Positions 12,801 through 23,135 of a stretch of 62,991 nucleotides of DNA are shown here, piece after piece. The stretch comes from Entrophospora sp. SA101 (lineage: Eukaryota; Glomeromycota; Glomeromycetes; Entrophosporales; Entrophosporaceae), in assembly GCA_958430865.1 (NCBI GenBank), contig CAUDNR010000846.1:17497-80487 (forward strand), written 5' to 3'. Each line of letters begins with the position of its first letter. Within the stretch, counting starts at the first letter, position 1. A program made the position numbers and the translations under genes. The notes under the pieces were generated by a model that was given only the letters and a program-made list of their open reading frames with translations, was not told the DNA's origin and did not search any database.

Positions 12801-13889
12801 TACACCAGTAACATCATGTTCGGGAGAAAATCCAGCAGAAACCAAGGTTTTCAAATGCCGAACCAACAAAGGAACTGCCTAATGGCAATATGAAAATATG
12901 TATGATCAATAAATTTGATTCAATAGATATATATCATAATTATTTAATCAATTATAAACCTTGCGAAATGCTTGCAAAGTTTCTGAATTTTTTGAACACA
13001 TTTCTGTTATAAGAGTAATGGCAGTAAGTAAAACTCCATGATTTCTATCATTTAGTAAAGATTTTGCTTTTGAAAGAAAATTTTCTTGTAATTCAGGAAC
13101 TTTACGAATAATGCGCATCGCGCATAATGCCGCCTTTTTTTAAAATTAAATTGACAGTTAAAATATAAAATGGAAAGAATAATCATCAAAAATATTATGC
13201 TATAAACCTTTTTTCTAATATAAGTATTGAAGCTACCCAATAATTTCTCGACTTCAGCACATAAATCGCGTGCCATTTCTGGTGATGATATATTACCCAT
13301 AGTACACAAAGCTAATCCTACAACATACATATTTGAATGGTTCATATCACTAAAAAATATAATTGTTACTTAATAACATCAATTAAAAAGTTAATTTAAA
13401 AAATATATATACAATAATGTCAAAAAAATCTATTATTATTACTTTTTCAAAGAATTAGTAACTAAAGTTAATACTTCTTGATTCTCATCCAATAAAAGCA
13501 TTATTCCTAAATATCCAAGTCTTTTATCTGCAAATCTATTTGAAGCAACTAGTTTTAAACATTCTATTTGACCAAAATGAGCTGGATAGCCTAACATGTG
13601 AATGTAAAGTAGCTTTGCCACATTTGAATGTCGTGCATCATTATTTTCTTCTTTGAAACTTGTACGTATTGCTGCTGATTCTTTTTGAATGACAGTTCGT
13701 TCATCAGCTGCCGTTTTACAGGCACGAATCGCTTTTATGAGATCTATAAGAATAACAATGAGATCAAGGTTAATTTAATTTACTAATTTTACTGATGTAT
13801 AAACATAATGATCACAATCTAACAAAGATGCTTGTAAAAGTTTGGTTTTCTTAGTAATTTATATTACCCTTAAGACGATAATATGGCAT
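9850..13889 (-). CDS. APL4: AP-1 complex subunit gamma (gamma-adaptin)
   Basis: Large subunit of the AP-1 clathrin adaptor, acting at the trans-Golgi network and endosomes. Sixteen exons join in frame (minus): 13889-13868, 13743-13443, 13349-13208, 13133-12960, 12878-12702, 12614-12460, 12385-12131, 12040-11986, 11910-11788, 11699-11604, 11516-11216, 11120-11062, 10976-10496, 10401-10244, 10140-10048 and 9951-9850, about 897 residues. It starts [17 protein letters not shown]. Adaptin trunk blocks follow: [80 protein letters not shown]. The hinge (about residues 600-780) is rich in Ser/Thr/Asn/Gln. The gamma-ear (about 781-897) begins [19 protein letters not shown] and ends [13 protein letters not shown]. 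All junctions are GT-AG and phase-consistent; nothing is broken. Confidence 0.95.
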
Positions 13890-14540
13890 AATAATAAGTT
13901 ATTATAAATGGTAATAAGAATTTAAATGTAAATTAAATTGACACACTTTTTCGTGGAACAACAGTTTTAACTTTGCGTGTAACATAAATGCAAACAGAAA
14001 ATTTAAAAGTTAAAGCCTAAGGCGCACGTGAAATGATCCATTTGTTGTTGTATAGCAATAGATAAAGACATCGCAATATGGGGCTGTTGCAGTAGAAAGG
14101 AACATTTTTGGATTGCATAATAAAATTTGTAAAATCTTGATTTCAACTTGGAATTTCTTATGAACTAATAATGATCATCACATTAGTTTCCCATTTTATA
14201 ATTTTGACATTTCTCTATTCAACAAGGCAAAGGTCAAACAAATGCTTTACATACATTTAAAGCATAGATGCATTGTGTTTTTCAAAGACACCTTCAGATA
14301 AGGAATATACCTAAAAAACAACAAGTATTTCTACACTAAACTAAATAAATAAAGACAAGACAAGAATAACAACATCCTTGGCTTGTTTAATCATAAATGT
14401 TAGGTGGCTACAATGACACTTTTGATATGTTGGTCTTTCTGTATGGTATGGTACTTTTGATGATACCAACCAAACTCGGTCGTTTTTCACTGATGGTTTT
14501 TTTGTTCAACCCCATTTCTCATTTTCAATATATTCTTTAA
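13890..14540. other. Upstream region of AP-1 gamma
   Basis: No coding signal. It should contain the AP-1 gamma promoter immediately 5' of 13889 (minus orientation). The rest is AT-rich with no recognised repeat up to the gattcga-rich block at about 14541. Confidence 0.35.
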
Positions 14541-15120
14541 GTTAAGGCTTCGAACGAAATTCGAACCGATTCGATTCGATTTGATTTGAAATGATTCGAA
14601 TGTATGATTTGATTCGAATGTATAACAATCATTATCATTCATTAGTTATATTTATTAATGAATTGTGCAACTGTAATTGTATTGCATTTTTTATTCGTCA
14701 TTACGTTATTATTATTGTTATCAATTAAAATAATATTAGTGATGGTGGCCGAAACTACCTTATTGTGTCGAAATTAATTGGCCTAACTTGGGCGAAACTA
14801 ATTTTTTAATAGCTGAAATTGGGCGAAATTATTTTAAGTTTTTAAAATAAAGTAGATTGATTTAGGTACTTGTTATTATAAAAAATATTGGGCTACCATA
14901 GTATTGGGCGAACCTACTTTTTTCAAAAATAGTTTCGGCCACTATCACTAAATAATATCTTTCATCAAATTAAAAAATTTTAAATTTAAAAATATACATA
15001 ATCTTCGTTTAGCAGATGGTAATTAGAAATTTTTTTCCAAAAATCCGTTATTATCATATTGATACAGTCAAACCTTGTCGCAGCGGACTATAATTAAATT
15101 CTTGCCATAATGGATTTTTA
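14541..15120. repeat. Inverted segmental duplication, copy A
   Basis: Order of landmarks: gattcga simple-sequence block (14560-14625), taatgaattgtgcaactgtaattgta, hAT-type MITE (14737-14950), 'cttcgtttagcagatgg', then cagtcaaaccttgtcg. The same landmarks occur in reverse order and orientation at 21490-22100. The two blocks are diverged, so this is an older inverted duplication. Confidence 0.75.
14737..14950. mobile_element. hAT-type MITE (214 bp)
   Basis: 21-bp terminal inverted repeats (tagtgatggtggccgaaac at the left, gtttcggccactatcacta at the right, one mismatch) are bounded by an exact 8-bp target duplication aataatat (14729-14736 and 14951-14958). An 8-bp duplication is characteristic of hAT transposons. 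The interior has repeated gggcgaaa motifs and no coding frame. A shorter copy is at 21716-21868. Confidence 0.85.
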
Positions 15121-15442
15121 AAAAATTTTGCTTCACATATAAAAATCCGTTGTGGAAAGATTATAATTAAAATTAGTAATCTTGCCACAACGGATTTTAA
15201 ATAAATTAATATTAACCACCAATCAAAATTCGGAAGCTTAGTCACGTGTGTAATCTATCAAGTGGTTAATTTAAATTCATTTGCACGAAATTTTTCTGCA
15301 CCATAGTCTTACAGTGCGTAACATCATAAGCCATCAAATTACTGCGCCAATGTATCAAATTCAAGAAAAATTTTCAATTTTTTTTTAATTACTTTCATTA
15401 CAAAAATACAGTTAAAAAAATAAATCACGTGATAAAGGATTT

Positions 15443-15899
15443 TTACTCATTATTTCTATCAATTTCTTCCATAATATTATCAGGTATTCTTCTATGTGAT
15501 TTATATCTTTTCAAAGCATATTCTGCTTGTAAAACTGTTAAGCCTTTCCTATAACATTCCATATACTTCACTGATCTTAATGCATATTTTCTTATTTGTT
15601 TCAATGATATAGAATCAAAGGCCCTTGGTATATTTTCTTGTAAACCTTTCCAGGTATAATCACAATGTTGTCTTACATACCTTTTGGCAGCACCCCAATA
15701 CATTTCTATATAATTCAATTCACAGTGGAATTTTGGATAAAACACCACTTTGTGACCTTTTGCTTCGATTATTTCCTGAAGCAGGGGTTTTTGATTTTTG
15801 AAGTCAACCTGGGAAGCTAAAATATGTCTGGCACAACATGTTAAGTTCTCTTCAAGAGAAACATTACTATTCTTACAATATGCTTTTAGATTTGACCTC
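15443..15899 (-). pseudogene. 3' part of a DDE transposase, cut by scaffold gap
   Basis: An open frame runs from the gap edge at 15899 down to the TAA at 15443, about 151 residues. It contains ENLTCCARHILASQVDF, then GHKVVFYPKFHCELNYIE followed by YWGAAKRYVRQHCDYTW, and ends in a KRYKSHRRIPDN basic tail. The CCARxIL...FYPKFHCELNxIE...WGxAKR pattern is the C-terminal part (last acidic residue region) of a DDE-superfamily transposase common in fungal genomes. The N-terminal half lies in or beyond the gap. The downstream sequence near 15298-15350 (gcaccatagtc, tactgcgcca) resembles the ends of the related element at 49.6 kb. Confidence 0.8.
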
Positions 15900-15909
15900 N
15901 NNNNNNNNN
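15900..15909. other. Scaffold gap 1 (10 N)
   Basis: Ten N. It separates a truncated transposase from an inverted copy of 2731-2966 joined to the second copy of the 4.1-kb duplication, so the join is not supported by unique sequence. Confidence 1.
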
Positions 15910-16140
15910 ATGGGTGGATGAATGATTAATATATAATTATTAGAAATTAGTTTTAACAACTATTTACCAATTAGAAGTTTTTTAAAAAACTTTAATTTGT
16001 GAAAAAAATTAATTTACTATATGTAAATAAATAACATGCTTTTTTTTTTGATGAAATATATGTCGTAAACTTCCTGATTTAAAGTTTTGTTGGGGCTAAC
16101 TCAATCGAACAACCATTCCTGAAACTCGCATAAAGTTGTA
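15910..16140. repeat. Inverted copy of 2731-2966
   Basis: This block is the reverse complement of the sequence at about 2731-2966, for example cgcataaagttgtaaatta here against taatttacaactttatgcg there. It runs directly into the forward copy that starts at 16141, so 15910-15938 and 16141-16169 form an inverted repeat. It is either a real fold-back rearrangement or an assembly artefact at the gap edge. Confidence 0.85.
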
Positions 16141-16493
16141 AATTATATATTAATCATTCATCCACCCATCCACCCATCCACTCATTCATGAGTATAGCCT
16201 CTACGTCAAAAAAAGAATATATTAAATTTTCATCCAGTAAATCAAAAATATTTGTCATTAATATTGTCTTCTTCATATTAAAGTAGTAAATTTTTTGCAT
16301 CATAAAAAGTCATTAGAATTAAAATCATTAAGTGTAATTTTTGTTCTGAATAAAGCTGTTGTAATTGATAGAGAAGTAAGCCAATTAAAGCCACAAGTTA
16401 TTAGACCATCAGATGATGAAAAATTGTCTTTTTTTGATAAATAATTATTTAAATAAATCAGACTTGAGATTGTGGTGGTGGTGGTGGTTTTAG

Positions 16494-16748
16494 TTAATTG
16501 TTGCTGAAGGAAGGCGAAGAAGGAATCCGTGATGGATTTAGTCTTGGTGATGCTATTGGTGATGAATAATTTGATATAGAAGGTGACGATGATTGTCGAG
16601 AGTTTCTCAGTGATGATGAGGAGTAATAATAACTGTTGTTAATTCGACAAGAACTTAATTCATCTTTCCTTTTACAAGCTTCGCTACAGTATAGATTTTC
16701 TAATGCAAATATTTGACAATCACATTTAGGACACCATGAAAGATCCAT
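16494..16748 (-). CDS. Ecl1-family zinc-binding protein (copy 2)
   Basis: Identical in protein sequence to the copy at 3288-3542: MDLSWCPKC start, YCSEAC zinc-binding cysteines and a Ser/Pro/Asn-rich tail, 84 residues. Because the whole surrounding 4.1 kb is also duplicated, promoter and 3' region are shared too. Whether the genome truly carries two copies depends on whether the duplication is real. Confidence 0.75.
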   Translation of the reverse strand: MDLSWCPKCDCQIFALENLYCSEACKRKDELSSCRINNSYYYSSSSLRNSRQSSSPSISNYSSPIASPRLNPSRIPSSPSFSNN

Positions 16749-18106
16749 TATGAATTTGAAGAAATGATAAATTATCGAATTTATAATTAATAGTACAGAC
16801 AGCTTTGGTTTAAAAATATGATTTTTGGATGAAAAATAATTTAGGTGAATTAAAAAAAGTGAGCAGGGAAACGGTTAACGATGATAAAAATGACGTAGAG
16901 AGAATGAGAGTGAGGGAAGAGAATAAGAAAATGAATAATTAATTTTTTGGTTTTTTGGTTTTTTTTTTCTTCGTTTTTATACGTATTTAACTGATTTTCA
17001 TTCTTCATTCTCCAAACACTTATGATTAACCCCACAATTCTTAAAATGTAAGATCGACAAATTGTAATTGAATTTTTCATATATCGAATGGAAGGAATGA
17101 GGAGTTAATTCATTCTTGGATCTTAAAAAAAAATTTTTAATCAGTCATTAATTAAATAAAATTAATTTAACTTTATTTACTTTAATAACGATATTAATAT
17201 TAATACCATAATGATGATTAATATATATGATTGGTTTATTAACGAGTAAATAATCAAGCTTTGATATTTAAATAGTAAGCATTAGCAATCGTTTAATAAT
17301 TAAAAACTGTTGGTATTGACAAAAGTAATAAATAATTTTCTTGTATGAATAAAAACTTCATGTGAAATTCAAAATTATTATTTGAGATCTTCATTAGCTT
17401 CAATTTCAAATTTCTAAATTTGTATATGCAGACGCCAATAAAAATTGATCACCTTGAAGAAGGTCTGTTTGCTTTTATTATTATCATAGAAGTATGTGAA
17501 GCCATTGAGGTTCAAAAGATTCAAAGCTAGGAAATCTAGAGTAATTCATATAAAATTTCACTTTTTTATTGGTGTGACAGACGATCTTTGAAAAAATACG
17601 AACCTCCAACTAAGAAAGTTAGAAAAATGGTAAACCGGTGTAAATGAAGTTAAGATCTAGGCTTTGTTTCTATCGGTCCATTTTTTCCATTATGGAAGTT
17701 CAAAGCTACATATTTATATATAACTTATTTAAAAATTCAGTTCGTTTTCAACCATTCTGGTTGGCCGGTATTAATATAATAATTTCGAATACGCGCATTT
17801 TTTAAATTAATTGAATATATAAAGATGGATAATGTTTTTTTAGTCTATTCTGCTGATAATTTTCTTTTTTGGACAGTACAATGATAAAATCCATACGAGC
17901 ATTTCATTCAAAAAAAAAGTTGGAGTGTTAAATTCACCCTTTCTTATGGAATTGTACATATGCGATATGATCATGTGAATAATAATACATGCATTTTTTC
18001 TGATGAAAGTCTCCAAATATTAGGAAAAGATAATATAAAAGAGCATAATGAAATGAATTGTCTGAATTGATAAAATAATACCAAGAACAGGATAATACAA
18101 AAATAC
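16749..18106. other. Second copy of the AT-rich region upstream of the Ecl1-type gene
   Basis: Exact counterpart of 3543-4900. No convincing gene. Confidence 0.4.
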
Positions 18107-18362
18107 TATGCAAAAATCAATACATATAATTTGCGTACATGATATTGCAAGCATTATATATATGTTTAGAATGTCTGGAACGTAGGATTTATATGTCGAG
18201 AGACCATATGATAACAAATATTTCCAATGAAATTAAATCTTTATGTAGTCAAGCTGGGTTTTCACATTCATTGTTTGTCATCAGAGAAAGTTACATTGAT
18301 TCTCTTGTAGAGTTATTTTATTATATATATTATTTTAATAAAAATTTTATATTACTTTTGGA

Positions 18363-18436
18363 CAAGTGATATCTTTGAATTTGTTCTTTATAAAGGTATT
18401 CTTGCCTCACGTAATCCAAAGGAAGAGGTATTAACC
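18363..18436 (-). pseudogene. Remnant of the transposase-like gene C-terminus (copy 2)
   Basis: Exact duplicate of the remnant at 5157-5230, reading DYVRQEYLYKEQIQRY on the minus strand. Confidence 0.6.
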
Positions 18437-19336
18437 CGACTACAAAAATGACTAGGGTTAAAAGCTAAACAAGAGCAAAAGGATTTTAATGATCTAAAGT
18501 CAGTAAAAGAAAAGATCAGGAATATCTATTTTGTTTCAGCAAAAATTTAAAGGAAAAATAGTAATTGAAGATTAACCTGAGCAATAATGAATTAGCAGAG
18601 ATGATTATCAAGAATTTCCCAGAGTTAAATTTAGTTTCGCTAGCTCATAATCAACCAATTAAGTTAATATATACCTACAATAATCAGCTAAATAAGTGAG
18701 AAGTACCAGTGGAGCAGTTGGAACCAAAACTTACTTATAGTGTTGATCCTCTTGATCCTGATGAGAAAGACAATATAGATGCTTTAGGTTTACCAGATCG
18801 GGTAGAATTAGTCGAGCTTAATGATGATGCTCAAGCTTGATTAGATAATCCATAAATATCCTCTTAACATTAGAGCTAGTATTGAGAGGTTAGTCATTAG
18901 CGAGTTAGGATTGTAAGGTGAACTAGACCTAACTGATTTAAAAGTTTAGACTTTTCATACAATTTATTAACTAAACCGGATTTAAGATATTGTGGAAATT
19001 AGAGTTTTTAGATGCTAGTAGCAATCTAGTTAAAATGGATAACTTTTCCTCTTTGGAGTCAACTAAAAACAATTTTTTTAAAATAACAATAAGTTCAGAA
19101 GCAATAGATTTAAGTAATTCAAATATTAGAGGAACTTTCTTTAACTAGTAATTAACTAGAAAATTTAAATTTAAATCCTTTAACCAATTTAGAACCTTTT
19201 AAATTGTGCTTTAAATGGCTTAGTTGAATTAGATTTAAGTTGGAATTTAAAAGTCAAAGAACTTATTGTGTTATAAGAGTCTAATTAAAAGTTAGATGCT
19301 AAACATTAAGCAAAATACAGTATTTATATCGTTACA
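18432..19336 (+). pseudogene. Decayed LRR-like gene, 5' part (copy 2)
   Basis: Same sequence as 5226-6130, with TGA breaks at LQK-TGA-LGLKAK, NNQLNK-TGA-EVP and DDAQA-TGA-LDNP. It is interrupted by the pogo-like element at 19385 and continues at 20341. Confidence 0.6.
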
Positions 19337-19384
19337 ATAATTATTTATTTTCCTTAGATTTGTAGTGGAATGACCCTGATATTA

Positions 19385-20340
19385 CAAAGTCACTCCCGTT
19401 ATAATGACACTCCATGTGCAAGTAAAAAATGTCAGTATAACGAGATTGTCATTATAATATAAAAGTCATGTGAGAATCATTATCATATGATTTTATTTTT
19501 ATTGAACATAAAAATCTAAATTAATTTGTTTAGCCTCTCTAAAACTCTGACTTAATTGTTTTTTTTTTTTTTTAATTCTTGTAAACTATCTAATAAGCGA
19601 TCCTCCACTATAAACTTTGGTACTTGTTCTTGTTGTATATAAGTAAGAAGGTTTATGCAACTTTTCAATGCGTCGTTAGTATTAATATGAATAATATTTT
19701 CCACCTCCACCTCTTCTTCTTTAGTTATGTTTTATAGCTTCATCAAACCAAATTGCTAGGGTTTCTTCTAATTGTGGCCAATTTGCTTTTTAAATTGAGA
19801 AGTTGAAACAGTTTCATCAACAGAAAGCCATTTGTTTGATTCTTTATAAAATTACTGAAACTGTGCTTCGACTAATTTCAAAAATCTTTAGCTAATTTAT
19901 CTCGAGTTAAGCTAGGGTCATTTTTAGCACACTTACATAGTTCTTTTTTTTGCAAAGCACTTAAAGAACTTCTTTTTTTGGATGAAGGCGCAGAGGTTGA
20001 AGTCATTTTTAAAACAAAATTTAATTATGACTTTTAATAATTCATTGTCTATATTAATCAACGTTTTATTGTTCAATTTTTTCAGAAGTGACCAAATGTT
20101 TTTGACTGGTTCTTTCGTTATACTGACATGTCATTATAACGGGTGTCAGTATAACGGGATAAATTCTATAATTAAAAAAATTATTTTTGACAAATTATGT
20201 CATTATACTAGTATAACGGGATAAATAGTGAGTGTCATTATAACGGGCATAAATTTGTATTTATAAATTTGGTTTTTAAAAAAATGTCATTATAACAAGA
20301 TCGTCATTATAACGAATGTCATTATAACGGGAGTGACTTG
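19385..20340 (-). mobile_element. Deleted pogo/Tigger-like transposon (copy 2)
   Basis: Same element as 6179-7129. The right end differs: it reads tcattataacaagatcg...gggagtgacttg and is followed by ca rather than TA. The element sits between two parts of the LRR-like pseudogene, so it inserted into that gene. The degenerate helix-turn-helix frame starts at ATG 20006 (minus). Confidence 0.7.
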
Positions 20341-20775
20341 CATTTCCTTAGGCGAGTTACTAAATTTAGAGAAACATGGATTACATGGAGTGTCAAATGA
20401 ATTAAAAGAGCAATTGGTGGAATTGGCTAAAAATAATCCCTAGAAAAAGCTCTTCAAGAGGAAATCGCTAAATCATAAAGGCTCTTAGTTAATTCAAAAA
20501 ACCTTTCTGTTTTTGGGTTAAGATTGAATTTGCTGGATCCAGAAACTAAAGAACAAGTCGTCAGGTTAGAATGAAAAGATGAAGGTTCTGAAATCACCAA
20601 AACTAGCTGAAAAAACGAAAATGACGAAAATGATGATTTGCCAACAGAAGATAAAACTTCTCCCATAGAAGAGAATGAAGAAGCAACCAACTCCTGAAGT
20701 TTCCGAAAAGAACAAATCGCTGAATTAAAGAAAAACTTTCCAAAACAAAATATCGAACAAAACTAATTGGTTTAA
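20341..20775 (+). pseudogene. Decayed LRR-like gene, 3' part, TGA-rich
   Basis: Reading through stops gives GELLNLEKHGLHGVSNELK, EQLVELAKNNP, LSVFGLRLNLLDPETKEQ then VVRLE-TGA-KDEGSEITKTS-TGA-KNENDENDD, PTEDKTSPIEENEEATNS-TGA-SFRKEQIAELKKNF. Three in-frame TGA codons fall where Trp reads naturally; a TAG (after NNP) and a TAA (in IAKS-x-RLL) show real decay. Acidic linker and Lys-rich end. It continues the protein whose 5' part is at 18432-19336. No function can be assigned. Confidence 0.55.
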
Positions 20776-21489
20776 AAAGTAAATTATTTAATCAAGAAAA
20801 GAGGACCTCGGACAATTATGTTTGAACTGGTATGTAACAGAATATATAAAAAGTTGTAAATTCTACCCAAAAATCAATGTAATGATTTTCTTTTAATGTA
20901 ATATGTTCGCTAAACTTTTTTGTTGTAAATGTCTTTTACTTATTAATTAAAAAAAAAAGGAAATAAATATATAAATCAAATAAATCAAATGTATGTTGTA
21001 GAAATATTCTATTGAAAAAAAGTTGTTCCACGAAATTTACTTAGTCTCAATTTCTTAAGTGTATAACAAAATTCGGAATTTTCAAAATGTTAAGGCTCAG
21101 CCAATTTTCAGTTTAAGAAAAAACTAGCCGATAATTTTTGAAGCTTGAGTCGTGAACAATAAAACTTATCGGTTAAATTTTTAAAATGATATAATTTTTT
21201 TTGTTTTAGTATTTTGAAATTGACCAATTTGTTATTATGTATTATAAGCAATTAATGATTATAGATGATCGGTACCGTGGCCCATTTTTGGTTAATTATT
21301 CCTAAACAGAAAAAATCAACCAAACAACTTTCGCGTTGTGCTTAATCTGGTGGCGACGTTCAACAGAGTTTTCCCAGTCCTAGCATCACTGAATCTCAAT
21401 AGTGTACCTCAATTTAATGAGTTGAGGTTTAATAATAATCATCAACTAAAACTATAATAATAATAAAATTCTTCTCAATATAATGGATT
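20776..21489. other. Intergenic AT-rich
   Basis: No coding sequence recognised on either strand. Contains AATTAA/AAAAAA tracts, and a block at 21280-21400 with slightly higher GC that may belong to a dispersed repeat. Confidence 0.35.
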
Positions 21490-21497
21490 TCTTAATG

Positions 21498-21606
21498 CAG
21501 TCAAGCCTTGTCACGGTGGATGAACGGGACACATAAGAAAAATTTAAAAATCCATTATGACAAGAATTTAATTATTATTATAATCCACTGTGACAAGCTT
21601 TGACTG
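21498..21606. mobile_element. Tc1/mariner-type MITE (109 bp)
   Basis: Ends cagtcaagccttgtcacgg and the inverted tgtgacaagctttgactg (imperfect, about 23 bp), with TA at the right flank. CAGTCAAxCC ends are shared with the 329-bp element at 34142-34470 and with the start of a related, rearranged copy at 15065. No coding capacity. Confidence 0.65.
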
Positions 21607-21715
21607 TATTAATATAATAATAACGGATTTTAATTTCCAATTGCCCAAATTATCTGCTAAACCAAGATTGTGTATATTTTAAATTTAAAATTTTTAATTG
21701 ATAAAAGATATTATT

Positions 21716-21868
21716 TAGTGATGGTGGCTGAAACTATTTTTGAAAAAAAGCTAGTTTCGCCCAAATCAATCTACTTTATTTAAAAACTTCAAAATAATTT
21801 CAACCATTAAAATTAGTTTCACCAAAGTTTAGGCCAATTCATTTCGGAAATTTCGGCTACCATCACTA
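21716..21868. mobile_element. hAT-type MITE (153 bp), same site as 14737 copy
   Basis: Ends tagtgatggtggctgaaac and ggctaccatcacta, bounded by exact 8-bp repeats atattatt (21708-21715 and 21869-21876). That 8-mer is the reverse complement of the target duplication at the 14737 copy, so both sit in the same ancestral site within an inverted duplication. An internal deletion makes this copy about 60 bp shorter. Confidence 0.85.
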
Positions 21869-22239
21869 ATATTATTCTTGATAATAATAATGATAATGTA
21901 ATGACGAATAAAAAATAATACAATTTACAGTTGCACAATTCATTAATAAATAAACGATAATGATTACTATAGATTCGAATCAGTTTGAATCAAATCAAAT
22001 CAAATCAAAGTACAATTCGAATTCGATTTAATTCGGTTCAAACTGATTTGAATCAATAATTAGGTGATTCTAATTGGTTCGAATTTCATTGATTCATTCG
22101 AAGCCTTAATTACAACTATGCAAAACTGCACAGTTGTAATTATATTACTTCTAATTCTTCAGATTTTTCTTTTAATTATATTAATTCCTGATTACTTTCA
22201 AGTGTTTGGATTTCTTTTATAATATATTATTTTAGTAAA

Positions 22240-22720
22240 CTTTGTTGTTTTGGATATCTTTAAATTCATCCTTTACAAATGGATGAATATTATTATAAAG
22301 TTATTCTTGCTTCTTATAATCCAGAAGAGGAGGCGTGATTTAATTTCTTCAAAAACATCTGCTATCTTAATTGAATTCAGCAAAAGATCCATCAGTAACA
22401 TACCGAGTTTTGACAACACAGGATTAGATGCTTTAAATTTTTTAAAATAAATTCTCAAAATTAATTTGATATCCAAGTATTGAAAGCCTTTTTCTACCTT
22501 CATAGCATTCAATCCTGCTGGATTAGATCTTTTCACCACGTCAACATGATCTACACAATCTACACTTGTTTTCCTACAGAGTTTTTTAATCAATCCAAAA
22601 CTACCACCACATTTGAGTTTGGTATGTATGTCCAGGAAGAAATCATGAAATTCAATTCAAGACATTGTATTTTGGCAAATTATCATCATCTTATAAAAGT
22701 AATTGCTTAAAAAACGGCAT
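22240..22720 (-). pseudogene. Decayed C-terminal piece of the transposase-like gene
   Basis: On the minus strand it reads KLKCGGSFGLIKKLCRKTSV, DCVDHVDVVKRSNPAGLNAM, EKGFQYLDIKLI, DVFEEIK and, in another frame, LLDYKKQE-TAA-LYNNIHPFVKDEFKDI. These match in order the C-terminal third of the gene at 27532-29286 (KFKCDGSFGLIKKLYKKTRV ... IFEEIK ... PLDYKRQEYLYHNIHPFVRDKFKDI). Frameshifts and stops show decay; the N-terminal two thirds are absent. Confidence 0.75.
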
Positions 22721-23135
22721 TCTTCACCTAATGTTTCCGGCCAATAATTCTCAAATTAGTTGGCTTAATATTTTTTATAAAAGTGAATATATAACTATTA
22801 AAGTTTAGCTAATTTCCGCTATTAAGAGAGGTCGTTTTGACCAGTAACCTTATCCTCCTCACACTACTTTAAAAGTTAATCCAACAACTTGTAAATAATA
22901 AATATATATCAAGAAAATAGCACCACAACCAAAAAAAAAATCAAAATTATAAATACCTTGATCAATAATATTGCTTGCTTTTTTACATGCAAAGTTTTTT
23001 TATTAAACTTGCAAGAATCGGTTAGCTTCAGTTAAAAGTTTTCACGCACAAAATGGGGCACAAAAGGATTTCTTACTTCGCCACATAACTAGTTTTTTTT
23101 AATTTTTGGGGCTAAAAGAAAAAAAAAAGAAAGAT
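22721..23135. other. Upstream region of MRI1
   Basis: AT-rich with no gene. It presumably includes the MRI1 promoter. An in-frame TTG-initiated extension exists just upstream (from 23106), but the family N-terminus favours the ATG at 23136. Confidence 0.4.

Larger units (their letters stand above)
16141..20276. repeat. 4.1-kb direct duplication, copy 2
   Basis: Second copy of 2935-7070 (offset 13206). It diverges from copy 1 only in the last ~60 bases of the pogo-like element. In this copy the LRR-like frame resumes after the transposon (20341), which suggests that this copy preserves the original right flank. Confidence 0.9.
21490..22100. repeat. Inverted segmental duplication, copy B
   Basis: Reverse-oriented, diverged counterpart of 14541-15120: Tc1-like MITE, ttatctgctaaacc block, hAT-type MITE, gacgaataaaaaataataca, then the gattcgaat block, all in mirrored order. 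Confidence 0.75.

Noticed and set aside
23106..23135. N-terminal extension of MRI1
   Set aside because: It would start at TTG and adds only a poly-Lys stretch; the family N-terminus fits the ATG at 23136.
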